Assembly (NCBI RefSeq): GCF_000725885.1
Contig: NZ_JODR01000005.1
Span: forward strand, 186,001 to 250,000
DNA length: 64,000 bases
Direction of reading: 5' to 3'
Source of the DNA: Streptomyces albus subsp. albus
GTDB taxonomy: Bacteria > Actinomycetota > Actinomycetes > Streptomycetales > Streptomycetaceae
A program made the translations under genes and the position numbers. The notes beneath the pieces are model-generated. The model was not told the origin of the DNA. It worked only from the letters and a program-made list of their open reading frames with translations, and ran no database searches. Position 1 is the first letter of the stretch. Every line of letters begins with the position of its first letter. Shown in pieces: positions 18,706 through 27,756 of the stretch.

Positions 18706-20313
18706 CCGGAAGAGGCCGGCGGCTGCCTGGACGTCGGTGAGGTCCTCCACCGAGCGCAGGTCGTCGCACAGGGTCTCCAGGACCGAGCCGGCCCCGGCCG
18801 CGTCCGGGGCGCCCACGGCGACGCCGAAGACCCTGAAGCCCAGCAGCCGCTTGGTCTCCTCCCAGCCGCGCAGCCACTCGTCGGTGACGCCGCACTCGTC
18901 GTCGGTGATCAGCACGATGTCGCCGCGTGCGCGGGCCGCGTCGTCGAACTCCTCCCTCAGCAGCTGCCCGGCCACTGACAGCGGCGTCTGGTAGCTGGTG
19001 CCGCCGCCGAGGAAGGTCTCCGCGAAATCGAGGGCCTGGACGATGCCGGCGGGCCGGTCGGCCGGGAAACGGAAGACCTTCAGCCGGTCGGCGGAGGAGA
19101 ACAGGATGCCCACGAAGTCACGCTTCGCGTGGCGGGCCTGGTCCAGCAGCGCCAGGGCGCACGCCTTGGCCCACGCCTCCCGGGTGACCCCGCCGGGCCC
19201 CGCCTCGTACATGGAATGCGAGGTGTCCACGCAGGCGATGACGGCGCCCCGGCCGCTGTTCTCCTCGCCCCGCGTGTCGTAGAGCATCAGCTCGCCGGCG
19301 GCGAACCGGGCGGCGAAGACCGCACGCAGCTCGGGCAGACCGAGATGGGCCAGCTCGGAGGGGATGACGCGGGACAGGTCGTCGCCGAGCGTGACACCGA
19401 CCAGCTCCCCGGTGGCGTTCTCCACCCTGCGGGCGCGCTCGCCGCGGGCCAGCTGCCGGAACCGGCCGATCAGCTCGGCCCACTGGGCGAGCCGGCCGGT
19501 GCGCAGCCGTTCGGCGAGGCGGGCACGCTGGTCGAACGGCAGCCGTTCCAGCTCGCCTGGACTCACGCCCCACGTCCGCATCAGCGCGGCCTCCCGCCGC
19601 GCGGCCGACGCCGCCTTCGCTGCCGCGCTTCGTACGGACGCACGGATCCCGGCAGCCGCCGCCGCGGTGGCCTGCGCGGCGTCCCCGGCCGCCTGCCGCG
19701 CCGCCGCCTCGGCCGTCTCCGCGGCGTCGACCGCCCCGCGCACGGCCTCCGCGGCGGCGGACGGCACGGTACCGTCCTCGCCCGCCGCGTCCGCGGCCTG
19801 CCGGAGCGCCTCGCCCACGGCGGTCGCCGCGTCCAGCGCCGCCTGCCGGGCCTGCTTCGCCTGCCGGCCCCGTTCCTGGGCGTCCCGCGACCGGTCCAGC
19901 AGCCGGCGCACCGCTCCGGCCTGGGCGAGCACGGCCATCGCGGCGGCATAGGGGTCCCCGGCCGTCTCCCGGTGCAGCTCGGCGAACTCCCACGACTCCG
20001 TCAGCGACGTGATGACCTGGTGGTTGACCAGCCGCGAGGGATCCATCTGCGCGGGCTCGCGCAGCCGCGGACCGGTCTTGTACGCCGCCAGGAACGCGTC
20101 GGTCAGCAGGTCGGCGGCGCTCTCGTGACGCCCGGCCAGTTCCTCGGCGAGCTCGCGCAGTCCGGCCGACTGCTCGTAGGTGTCGCGCCAGGTGATCCGG
20201 TCGAACCGGTCCGCGACCACGACCGCGGTGTACCCCGCGGGCGCCGCCGACAGACCCAGCCACTTCCCGGCCGGGCCCGCCAGCTCCTCCAGCCTGCTCA
20301 CCGGTGCGCCCAC
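18697..20313 (-). CDS. VWA-domain protein, ViaA-like partner of a MoxR ATPase
   Basis: A 538-residue protein. A long helical N-terminal region very rich in Ala (including a stretch of AEAVRGAVDAAETAEA type, likely coiled coil) is followed by a von Willebrand A domain from about residue 340. The metal-binding MIDAS motif is ACVDTSHSM, with a supporting Thr/Asp in GGGTSYQTPL and LITDDECG. The GTG start at 20313 has GGGGGGAACGG upstream. It lies 19 bases downstream of a RavA-type AAA+ ATPase gene, the same pairing as RavA-ViaA in enterobacteria, where the two cooperate as a chaperone-like system. The target in this organism is unknown. Confidence 0.86.
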   Translation of the reverse strand: MGAPVSRLEELAGPAGKWLGLSAAPAGYTAVVVADRFDRITWRDTYEQSAGLRELAEELAGRHESAADLLTDAFLAAYKTGPRLREPAQMDPSRLVNHQVITSLTESWEFAELHRETAGDPYAAAMAVLAQAGAVRRLLDRSRDAQERGRQAKQARQAALDAATAVGEALRQAADAAGEDGTVPSAAAEAVRGAVDAAETAEAAARQAAGDAAQATAAAAAGIRASVRSAAAKAASAARREAALMRTWGVSPGELERLPFDQRARLAERLRTGRLAQWAELIGRFRQLARGERARRVENATGELVGVTLGDDLSRVIPSELAHLGLPELRAVFAARFAAGELMLYDTRGEENSGRGAVIACVDTSHSMYEAGPGGVTREAWAKACALALLDQARHAKRDFVGILFSSADRLKVFRFPADRPAGIVQALDFAETFLGGGTSYQTPLSVAGQLLREEFDDAARARGDIVLITDDECGVTDEWLRGWEETKRLLGFRVFGVAVGAPDAAGAGSVLETLCDDLRSVEDLTDVQAAAGLFRDI

Positions 20314-20332
20314 GATTCCGTTCCCCCCGGTG

Positions 20333-21532
20333 TCACAGCTGGGCCTCCACCATGCTCGCGTCCACGCCGAGGGCCTCGGTGAGGACACGGGCACGCACAG
20401 CGCGCTGGCGGCCGGCGACGCGCTCTATGGCGGCGGTGGAGCGGCCGGCCGTCGCCGCCTCGGCACGCAGCTGCTCCAGCCGCTTCCCCGCCGTGGCGAG
20501 CTTGTTGTGGGCCTGCTTGATGACCCACTCGCTCAGCGCCTCACGGGACTGCCCGGCCATGGCGTCGAGCTGTGCCTCCAGCTCGTCGACGACATCGGCG
20601 AGGTCGAGGGCCTCCCTGGCGTCGGGGTTGACCAGTTGCAGCACTTCCCGCTCGACGGTCGGGCGTTCGGCCGGGGAGTTCCACAGGACGTGGGTCAGCA
20701 CCGACAGATCCGACTCGGCGACCGCGGGGCGGCCGTCGAGGTACGCGGACGCCTGGAGGAGGCCCACCGCCTGCCGCCAGCGGCGGTCGGAGGCGATCAG
20801 TTCCTTGCGGCGCAGGGCGGCCCGCAGGGTGCACAGCGCGTCCACGATCGTGTCCGGGACCTCCACGGCAGGGACGCTCCCGGTCACGGCGTCCTGCAGC
20901 GCGGCCAGTTCGACCGTGGTCCGTGCCGGCTCCACGGGCCGGCTGACGGCGGAGCGGACGAGCGCGGCGAAGTTCGCTGGATCCGCCAGGTAGCCGACCT
21001 CGATGCGTACCAGCAGACGGTCGTAGATCGCGGCCGAGTCCTCCCCGCCGGGCAGCTCGTTGCTCGCCGTGATGGCGCCGATCAGCGGGCAGCGGATCGG
21101 CGCGCCGCCGTTCTCGGGGTGGTAGATCCGCTCGTTGAGGTAGCCCAGCGTCTCGTTGAGCGCGGCCGTGGAACATTTGAAGATCTCGTCGATGAAGGCG
21201 ACGTGCGCGGTCGTGGCCCGTCCGTCGTATACCTGGCGGTACTCGCCCCGCGCCAGAGCGGCGACGTCTATCGGCCCGAACATCCGGGTCGGCGCGGTGA
21301 ACTTCGACAGCAGGATCTCCCAGTAGGAGGCCCCCTCGACTCTGGCGGTCAGCTCGCGGGCCATCTCCGACTTGGCCGTCCCGGGCGGGCCGAGGACCAG
21401 CGAGTGCTGCCCGGCCAGCAGCGTCACCACCAGCGTCCGCACCACATCGGCCCGTTCGTAGAAACGGTCGGACAACTCGTCGCCGATCGCGCGCAGCCTC
21501 TTGGCCGTGTCCTGCGCATCGTGTGCGCCCAT
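20333..21532 (-). CDS. MoxR-family AAA+ ATPase, RavA-like
   Basis: A 399-residue AAA+ ATPase. Walker A is LGPPGTAKSEM, Walker B is HVAFIDEIFK, and sensor 1 lies in AITASNELPGGE. The segments LLSKFTAPTRMFGPID and YDRLLVRIEVGYL match RavA of Escherichia coli closely. The C-terminal part is helical and Lys/Arg-rich. The ATG follows GAGGAG. It is the first gene of a two-gene operon with a VWA-domain protein. RavA-ViaA pairs act on metal-cofactor or membrane protein assembly in other bacteria; the target here is unknown. Confidence 0.92.
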   Translation of the reverse strand: MGAHDAQDTAKRLRAIGDELSDRFYERADVVRTLVVTLLAGQHSLVLGPPGTAKSEMARELTARVEGASYWEILLSKFTAPTRMFGPIDVAALARGEYRQVYDGRATTAHVAFIDEIFKCSTAALNETLGYLNERIYHPENGGAPIRCPLIGAITASNELPGGEDSAAIYDRLLVRIEVGYLADPANFAALVRSAVSRPVEPARTTVELAALQDAVTGSVPAVEVPDTIVDALCTLRAALRRKELIASDRRWRQAVGLLQASAYLDGRPAVAESDLSVLTHVLWNSPAERPTVEREVLQLVNPDAREALDLADVVDELEAQLDAMAGQSREALSEWVIKQAHNKLATAGKRLEQLRAEAATAGRSTAAIERVAGRQRAVRARVLTEALGVDASMVEAQL

Positions 21533-21778
21533 GCTCAACTCCTCGTCCGGGACGCCCCTGCCGGGCCGGCGAGCAGGCCCCATCTCCCTCCCCCCTCCGA
21601 GGTCACGACGGCGTGGCACACGGCTGAGGGGACACGGTGACGCGGTCGTTCTCGGAGGCGGCCCTGCGCCGACAGGTGTGCGGCGGCAGCACGCCGGGCC
21701 CTCGTCGATCTTCGATTCTTCCGCAGAACCCGCGCGCACTCCAAAGCGGACCGCCCTCTTCCGAGCATGGACCGTCGC

Positions 21779-23581
21779 TCAGCGGAACCGGGACAGTTCC
21801 TCCTGGTGGTCCCGCACGGCGGGGGACATCCTCAGCCGGGCGGGCTCCAGCAGGTTGCCGGCCATACGGGCACGGTCGCGCTCACCGCGCCGGTAGGCCG
21901 TGACGATGTGCTGCGCATGGGAGGGGAGCAGCGTCTCCCCGAACGGCGACTCGTGCGGATCGACGACGGCCTCGACGACGGCGGGCCCCTCGTGCGCCAG
22001 CGCTTCGGCCAGCACGTCACGGGCGTGGTCCGCGCGGTCGATGCGGTAGGCGGCCAGACCGCACGCCTCGGCGACTTTGCAGAAGTCGACCGGATGCAGA
22101 TCGCAGGCCGTCTGCGGATTGCCGAGCAGCGCGTTCTGCTCCCAGACCTCCAGAGAGAGGGAGTCGTTCCGCAGCACGATCACCTTCACCGGCAGCCCGT
22201 GCTGCGCCAGGGAGGCCAGTTCCCCCATGCCCATAGTCATGCTGCCGTCCCCCGTGAAGGCGATGACGGGCCGGTCGGGGTGGGCGATCTGGGCGCCGAT
22301 GGCGTACGGCAAGGCGGCCCCCATGCTGCACAGGGTGCCGGAGAAGGAGTACCGCATGCCGCGCCGCAACCGCAGCCTGTTCGACCAGGCGGTGACACTG
22401 CCGGCGTCACCGGTGACGATGGCGCCGTCCGGCAGCACCTCGGAAAGCTGCCAGGTGACGGTCTGCGGACGCATGGGAACGGCACTCCCGTCGGTGCCCT
22501 GCTGCCGCAGCAGCTCCCACCACTCCGCGGTGGCCCGCTGGGCGCGCTCCAGAAAGCCGCGGTCGCTCTTCCTTTCCAGCAGCGGCAGCAGCGCCCGCAG
22601 CGTGGTGCCGGCGTCTCCGACGAGCCCGACCTCGACGGGGTACCGCAGGGCGATGCGGTCGGCGTTGACGTCGATCTGCACCGCTCGCGCCTGCCCGGGC
22701 GCGGGCCAGAACTCGTGGTACGGCGTGGACGAACCGACGATGAGGAAGCCGTCGCAGTCCTCGAACACCTGATGGCTGGCGCGTGTGCCGATCAGCCCCA
22801 TACCGCCGGTGGTGTACGGGCTGTCGTCCGGTACGCAGTCCTTGCCCAGCCCGGCCTTCACGATCGGCGCGCCCAGCGTCTCGGCGACCTCTTCCAGTTC
22901 TTCGCCGGCACCTCGCGCCCCGGCTCCCGCACAGATGGCGATGCGCTCGCAGCCTGCCAGTACGTCGGCGGCGGCGCGTAGCTGCTCGTGCGGCGGGCGG
23001 ACGGTGAAGGGCTGCGCCGCCAGCGAGGTGTGACCCGGCGTGTTCTTGGGGGAGCGGGTGTCCTCGGTCCAGGACTGGACGTCGATGGGGATGGCCAGAT
23101 GGGAGGGCGTGCGGTTCATCAGGGCGCTGCGCACGGCGAGATCGGTCGCCGTGACGGCGTGCGCCGGCCCCATGATCCGTTCGTTGTAGAGGCAGGCCTG
23201 GTCGAAGAGCCGGTCGGGGGGCACGTCCTGGAGGAGGTGGGTGCCGACGGTGTCGTGGTAGGAGAGACCGGTGATCGCAAGGAGCGGGACACCGTCGATC
23301 CGGGCGTCGTAGACGCCGTTGAGCAGATGGATCGCCCCGGGCCCCGCAGTGGCCACGCAGACGGCCGGACGGCCGGTGAACTTGGCGTAGCCCACGCACG
23401 CGAGGGCGGCGTTCTCCTCGTGCCGCACGTGGACGAAACGCATCCGGGGATGGGTGCGCAGCGCTTCGAAGAATCCGTTGATCTGGTCCCCGCACAGACC
23501 GAAGCAGGTGTCGATCCCCCAATCAAGCAGACGTTCGACGACGAGATCGGACGTCGTTCGGGGAGAACCGTCCTCGGACAT
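21779..23581 (-). CDS. thiamine diphosphate enzyme, pyruvate oxidase/acetolactate synthase type
   Basis: A 600-residue ThDP-dependent enzyme with the usual three domains. The N-terminal pyrimidine-binding domain holds the activating Glu in HVRHEENAALACVGYAK. The central domain is around residues 190-350. The C-terminal pyrophosphate domain carries FTGDGSMTMGMGELASLAQH and the later Asn (LRNDSLSLEVW). It resembles PoxB-like and other ThDP-requiring proteins of Streptomyces. The substrate is most likely pyruvate or another 2-oxoacid. The ATG follows GGGAGGAG. A single-gene unit; no partner subunit is seen, which argues against a dedicated biosynthetic acetolactate synthase. Confidence 0.9.
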   Translation of the reverse strand: MSEDGSPRTTSDLVVERLLDWGIDTCFGLCGDQINGFFEALRTHPRMRFVHVRHEENAALACVGYAKFTGRPAVCVATAGPGAIHLLNGVYDARIDGVPLLAITGLSYHDTVGTHLLQDVPPDRLFDQACLYNERIMGPAHAVTATDLAVRSALMNRTPSHLAIPIDVQSWTEDTRSPKNTPGHTSLAAQPFTVRPPHEQLRAAADVLAGCERIAICAGAGARGAGEELEEVAETLGAPIVKAGLGKDCVPDDSPYTTGGMGLIGTRASHQVFEDCDGFLIVGSSTPYHEFWPAPGQARAVQIDVNADRIALRYPVEVGLVGDAGTTLRALLPLLERKSDRGFLERAQRATAEWWELLRQQGTDGSAVPMRPQTVTWQLSEVLPDGAIVTGDAGSVTAWSNRLRLRRGMRYSFSGTLCSMGAALPYAIGAQIAHPDRPVIAFTGDGSMTMGMGELASLAQHGLPVKVIVLRNDSLSLEVWEQNALLGNPQTACDLHPVDFCKVAEACGLAAYRIDRADHARDVLAEALAHEGPAVVEAVVDPHESPFGETLLPSHAQHIVTAYRRGERDRARMAGNLLEPARLRMSPAVRDHQEELSRFR

Positions 23582-24296
23582 ACCTGTGCTCCTCCCAGGG
23601 ACGCGGAACAAGGGCCGCTGAGGTGTGGAGCGCCCGGCACCTCGCGCGTGCCGCCTTCGGAGTCATGGCCGTTTCGGAAAGGCGTACGAACGGCCCTCAC
23701 CTTCGCACGAGCGGCGCCGCCCCGCCGGGCAGGAACACCGGATGTCCCGCGCCCCGGCGGCCGGCTCACCCGGGCGGACGCGCTGTTCTTGTCCGACTGT
23801 CACACGTGCGCAGCAACAGGGCATGCGGGCCTACGCCGCCGGAGAGGCTGCCGCCGGCTCACCGAAGCGGCCGGGCGCCGACTCGTGGGCCGCGCACCGG
23901 CCGAAGAATCTCCGCCCTCGCTCGCGGAGGCAGGGTTCGGCACGGCGTGAGAAGCGAGGCGGGCCCACTCGTTCCTGGAACGGGATGGAGGCGAGGAACT
24001 GTTCCGGCTTGCGTCCGTAGCGGCGACGGAGGCGCTCCGAGCACCGAGTCCGTCCGGGGCCAGTTGGCAGAAGCCCGGGCCGGCTGTCCGGGGAGCGGCC
24101 ACCGCAGCCGTTCCCCGGACGCCGTCCTCCCTCAGCCGGTGCGCCACGGCGTGCGCCGTGGCGAGACGGAAGCCGGATCCGGCCGCCGGTCCGGGCGAGG
24201 GACACCCGTACCGTCCCGTTCGGGCGACTTCAGAGCTTGTGACGCCGCCGGACGTCCGGCATCGCCGTCACCGGGTCTCGCACCTCGGCCGTCGTA
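23582..24296. other. 715-base stretch without a recognised gene
   Basis: Open frames on both strands here are short, Arg/Pro/Gly-rich shadows without a good ribosome-binding site. Part of it contains the upstream region of the ThDP enzyme gene. I see no repeat or RNA gene. A minus-strand frame around 23830-24205 has a slightly more protein-like patch (RYGRKPEQFL) but nothing I can name. Confidence 0.4.
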
Positions 24297-24671
24297 CTAG
24301 TTGCTGACGACGCGGTAGGCACTGACCCACGGGCCGATGCTGCCGTAGCCGGAGCCGTCGATGGTGATCGACCCTCCGGTGCAGTCGGCGTTGTCCCACA
24401 GCTCCACCCGGCGGGTGGGGACCTCGGTGCGCGCGGACCGGATCCTGTCGTTCCAGCCGTTGCCGACGTACTTGCACTCACCGATCTCGCCGGAGAACCA
24501 CTGGTCCAGTCCTTCGAAGCCCGTGGAACCGAAGGCGTGCCAGCTGCTGGCCGTCACCCGAGGAGAGTCGGCGGACGAGTCCGGGAGAGGCTGGGCGGAG
24601 GCCGACTGTGCGGCGACTACGGTGCCGGCCAGCGCCGCGGCCGTCATCAGAACCTTGCGTATCGCGGTCAA
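24297..24671 (-). CDS. secreted beta/gamma-crystallin-like protein (inhibitor I36-like)
   Basis: A 124-residue exported protein. The signal peptide is TAIRKVLMTAAALAGTVVAA with cleavage after SASA. The mature part ends with ELWDNADCTGGSITIDGSGYGSIGPW, the Greek-key strand pattern (an aromatic residue, then D/N-x-x-C/G-G) found in beta/gamma-crystallin proteins and in the Streptomyces metalloprotease inhibitor family I36. Two cysteines (GECKY, ADCTGG) may pair. The start is TTG at 24671, with AAGGAGAA at perfect spacing; the upstream ATG-type starts give an implausible leader. The role is unknown, possibly protease inhibition or envelope stress. Confidence 0.75.
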   Translation of the reverse strand: MTAIRKVLMTAAALAGTVVAAQSASAQPLPDSSADSPRVTASSWHAFGSTGFEGLDQWFSGEIGECKYVGNGWNDRIRSARTEVPTRRVELWDNADCTGGSITIDGSGYGSIGPWVSAYRVVSN

Positions 24672-25302
24672 GACTTCTCCTTCGGTCAGACAGGGCGGAT
24701 TCGGCTGAACGAGGCCGTCGAAGACGGGCCGAGCAGTCACTGAGGCACGCGCTCCGCAGCCCCGTCCGCTTGTGGCGGCGACGGTTGCCGCTACCACGCC
24801 CCTCGACATCAGCGGCAAGCTGCTGCGGGCCGATGCCGCAGGGGATCTGCGCTTCGTACGCTAAGAGCTCCCCCGTACTGGAGGTTCAAGCGGTTGTGAC
24901 GCACCACACATGGAGCAGAGCCACCCTGCGGCAGGAACTCCCCTCGGATGCCGGTGTGGAGCACGAGCAGCGTCCAGCACAGGGCCCGGCGGTCCGGCAT
25001 TCCAGCGGCCGGCTGGAGGCACTTCGGGCTTGGCTCCGGTGGCAACCGCTCGATCAGCGGTCACAGCCATCCGAGCTGCCCACGGCCGCGGCTGTCGCTT
25101 CCCGGCGACCACGCCGACGAGGCGGAAGTCCGGGCGCTCACGTGCTCAACGACTTCTGTCAAGCTCCTGAGAAGGGGCCAGGCCGGTCCCTCCTCCCCGT
25201 CGACGGGGGACGAGCAGGCTTGGAACAACGCGCGGGCTGTGACGGGCCGGGCCACCGGACGAACGCCCTCGCCCTTCCCCGGATAACGAGAAGGCGCCCG
25301 GA
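24672..25302. other. 631-base stretch without a recognised gene
   Basis: Contains the promoter of the secreted protein on the minus strand and that of the HEAT-repeat gene on the plus strand. A short plus-strand frame ends with TTPLDISGKLLRADAAGD at about 24800-24861 and might be a remnant C-terminus, but it lacks a start and cannot be assigned. Confidence 0.35.
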
Positions 25303-25867
25303 ATGACGGATTTTGTCAAGCGAATCGTGATCAAAGCCAGGTTCACATCGGACGATGTCGACTTCGTCTCCATGCAACGCGGCTGGATTCTGCAGCACCA
25401 TCAGAAAGCGGAGGCGGGGGCCAGCATCGACATCTGGGTCACAAGTGATCGCCGGACCGAGATTCACCAAGTCGACGACCGTCATATCGGCACTCGATAC
25501 TTCACGCTGCGCGGTCCCGGCAGCCGAGAGGTAGCAGAGCATATCCGGCAGGACTGCGAACTCTGGTCCATATCGGAGGCGTTGGGCGAGCTGGAGAGGG
25601 TGCGTGCCCGGGGGCGAGAAGCTGATCTGCATCTATGCGGCAGCACTCGCCGCCGGCGAAGGAGACGGCGAGCGGATCACGCAGTCGTTCCGGGACCTCG
25701 TACGCGACCCTGACGCAGGAATTCGCCAGTCGGTGATCATTGCTACCGGTTACTTCCCATATCCAGGACTCGTCGACCTCGTCAGGGATCTCCGCGACAG
25801 CGACCCCGCCGCCCATGTGAGGAAGAATGCGCAGATTCTCCTGGACGGGCTTTCTGTGGGGAAGTGA
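25303..25867 (+). pseudogene. HEAT-repeat protein split by a frameshift
   Basis: Two overlapping frames together look like one protein of about 185 residues. The first frame (from ATG 25303, AGAAGG upstream) gives MTDFVKRIVIKARFTSDDVD through IRQDCELWSISEALGELER and then turns into an Arg-rich tail ending at 25713. The second frame, entered near 25600, gives GGEKLICIYAAALAAGEGDG and DAGIRQSVIIATGYFPYPGL and ends at 25867. That is HEAT-repeat-like sequence with good codon use. The switch near 25595-25610 is probably a single-base indel. The alternative is two genes, the second starting at GTG 25604 with GGAGAGGG upstream. The base composition is lower in G+C than the neighbours. The function is unknown. 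Confidence 0.6.
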
Positions 25868-25937
25868 TGAGCGGAGCCCCCGGTAGCCAGCTCTCCATGA
25901 AGGGCCCGCCACAAGAAGCAGCGCCTAAGCTGCCGTC

Positions 25938-26468
25938 ATGGAGGACACCGCAGGAACCATACGGATCAGGCCGGGTGGACCCGCCGACGCGCAGGCCGTC
26001 CTCGACATGCTCGACGGCGCGGTGGCCTGGATGAACGCGCGCGGGAACACCGAGCAGTGGGGTACCACGCCGTTCTCCCGGAAGCCGGACGGGCCGCAGC
26101 GGGTGCGGCGGTACACCTCGGAGAACTCGCCCTTCGTCGCGGAGCTGGACGGCTCGCCGGTCGGAGCGCTGGTACTGGGCCTCGGGCCCGACCCGAGCAT
26201 GCCGATCGCCCCGGCGGGGGAACCCGAGCGGTACGTACGGCTGCTCGTCTCCGACCGGCGCCATGCCGGCCTCGGTGTCGGAGCGGCCCTCCTGGCGCAC
26301 GCCGTCGAACAGACCCGGCATGCCAGGGTCGGCCTGCTGCGGGTCGACTGCTGGGCGGGCGGCGGGGGCGCACTGGTCGCGTACTACGAGCGCAACGGCT
26401 TCGTGCGCACCGACACCTTCCTGCACGGAGACTGGCCGGGCCAGGTGCTGGCCCGGCGCGTCGAGTGA
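25938..26468 (+). CDS. GNAT family N-acetyltransferase
   Basis: A 176-residue GNAT enzyme. Acetyl-CoA-binding motif A is visible in RLLVSDRRHAGLGVGAALLA (R-x-x-G-x-G), and motif B in GALVAYYERNGFVRTDTF. The opening IRIRPGGPADAQAVLDML is typical. It transfers an acetyl group from acetyl-CoA to an amine on an unknown small molecule or protein. No clear ribosome-binding site precedes the ATG, so translation could be leaderless or weak. It stands alone between the broken HEAT gene and a membrane-anchored protein. Confidence 0.9.
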   Translation: MEDTAGTIRIRPGGPADAQAVLDMLDGAVAWMNARGNTEQWGTTPFSRKPDGPQRVRRYTSENSPFVAELDGSPVGALVLGLGPDPSMPIAPAGEPERYVRLLVSDRRHAGLGVGAALLAHAVEQTRHARVGLLRVDCWAGGGGALVAYYERNGFVRTDTFLHGDWPGQVLARRVE

Positions 26469-26631
26469 CGACCGGGTCTCACCTTCCCGAAGGGCCGCGA
26501 GCGCGGTCGGCGCTGCGGCATGCCCGTCCTGACACTCGTGACAGCACGCGTTCGCAGTACAACCGTCTGTGTGTTCCAGTAGTCGAAACACCTGCCACCC
26601 CCGGCCCGTTCGACTCCTGGAGCCCACGCGT

Positions 26632-27399
26632 ATGCATCCCCAGCACCAACCCCGCCCCCAGCCCCACCGCCACCGGGCGGCACGTCCGGCCAAGCGCGTG
26701 CACAAGCCGCTCTTCATCCTGGGCGTCCCCGTCGTCGTCATCGCTGCCATCGCAGTCGGCACCGACGACGACACGGGCGCCGGCAGCACCGGTGAGCGTG
26801 AACCGCGAGCACGGCCCACCACGGTGCCGGAGTACAAGGTGATCAGAGAGAACATGGGCGGCAAGACGGGGAAGGCCGACCTGCTGATGCCCAAGGCCAG
26901 ACCCGAGGCCGCCGAGGCGGCCATACGCGACTACGCCGAGAAGATCGACGGGCCCCGCGCGGTGAGCGTCGGCGTCGTCCGCTCCGAGGACGCCGCCGTC
27001 GTCGTCTGCCGCGGGGAGTGGCGCGAGGACGAGCGTGCCGCACGCCTCTACGGCGGTGAGCCCGGGCTTGCCGTCGAATGTCCCGATCCCGTGCCCATCG
27101 GCAGCGACGAGGGTGACCGGGCCGCCGCGGAGAAGGCGGCCGGCATCCCGCCGAAGCCGACCGGTGCGGCACGTACTGCCTACCTCGACGCCGTGCGTGA
27201 GATCGTTCCGGCACTCGCGGCCGAGCCGGACAAGGCCGTCGACGCGGGCCGCAATCAGTGCGCGGCGCTGGGCAGGGGCAGCACCGGCCTGGACCGTCTC
27301 GCCGCCCAGCGGTTCGGCGACGGCGCGCATCCGCTCACCGAGGCCCAAGGCGGCCGGCTGAACGCAGTGCTGCGCAAGACCCTGTGCCCCGAGCCGTGA
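26632..27399 (+). CDS. membrane-anchored extracellular protein, unknown function
   Basis: A 255-residue protein. A basic, His/Pro-rich N-terminus (MHPQHQPRPQPHRHRAARPA) precedes one transmembrane segment (FILGVPVVVIAAIAVG, about residues 28-45). The remainder is outside the cell. It contains a repeated Ala/Glu-rich middle and a C-terminal piece (AYLDAVREIVPALAAEPDKA to TEAQGGRLNAVLRKTLCP) that resembles the DUF732-type fold, with Cys residues at NQCAAL and TLCPEP that could pair. CTGGAG lies upstream of the ATG at 26632. The function is unknown. Confidence 0.7.
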   Translation: MHPQHQPRPQPHRHRAARPAKRVHKPLFILGVPVVVIAAIAVGTDDDTGAGSTGEREPRARPTTVPEYKVIRENMGGKTGKADLLMPKARPEAAEAAIRDYAEKIDGPRAVSVGVVRSEDAAVVVCRGEWREDERAARLYGGEPGLAVECPDPVPIGSDEGDRAAAEKAAGIPPKPTGAARTAYLDAVREIVPALAAEPDKAVDAGRNQCAALGRGSTGLDRLAAQRFGDGAHPLTEAQGGRLNAVLRKTLCPEP

Positions 27400-27543
27400 C
27401 CGCGTAACCGTGGAACACGGCCGTGCTGCCGCTTGCCGCCAGTACCCGGTCGGGTCCCAGTGCCGGTGACGGAGGCGCGTGCGCGGGCCGCGGCACCTTC
27501 CGCGTGCGGGTTCCTGTCCCGGTGACGTCCCGGCACTCCTGAC

Positions 27544-27567
27544 GCGGGTGCGGGTGCGGGTGCGGGT
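27544..27567. repeat. (GCGGGT)4 microsatellite
   Basis: Four perfect hexamer copies, followed by two degenerate ones. A slippage-prone element in an intergenic region. Confidence 0.8.
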
Positions 27568-27626
27568 GCCGGTGCCGGGCAGCGGCGGTCCGCCCCCCTG
27601 CCGGCCGGTTCCGTTCCGGGTGCCGG

Positions 27627-27664
27627 CCGGCCTGTGACGGGTGCCGTCCGGCCTGTGACGGGTG
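27627..27664. repeat. 17-bp direct repeat pair
   Basis: CCGGCCTGTGACGGGTG occurs twice, 21 bases apart, with CCGT between the copies. The role is unknown. Confidence 0.75.
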
Positions 27665-27743
27665 GCTGCCGGGCCCTCCGGAGGTCGGGCCCGGCAGGCG
27701 GAGGGGCGGAGCCGGCGGAGCCGTTTCGCGGGGGTTGGGGCTG

Positions 27744-27749
27744 GCATAC
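27744..27749 (+). promoter_or_regulatory. -10-like element for a leaderless gene
   Basis: CATACT lies 7 bases before the GTG of the DUF2071 gene, so transcription would start at or within a base or two of the start codon. No ribosome-binding site is present, which agrees with a leaderless transcript. Confidence 0.55.
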
Positions 27750-27756
27750 TGTCGCG

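Larger units (their letters stand above)
27400..27756. other. GC-rich intergenic region with simple repeats
   Basis: 357 bases without a gene. It contains four tandem GCGGGT hexamers (27544-27567) followed by GCCGGT-like variants. A 17-bp direct repeat, CCGGCCTGTGACGGGTG, occurs at 27627-27643 and 27648-27664. The right end carries the likely promoter of the next gene. Confidence 0.6.

Noticed and set aside
23830..24205. Minus-strand frame with RYGRKPEQFL
   Set aside because: No ribosome-binding site, no recognisable family, low hydrophobic content.
24772..24861. Short plus-strand peptide ending SGKLLRADAAGD, like an adenylate-forming enzyme C-terminus
   Set aside because: Only about 30 residues, frame closed upstream, no start; too short to assign.
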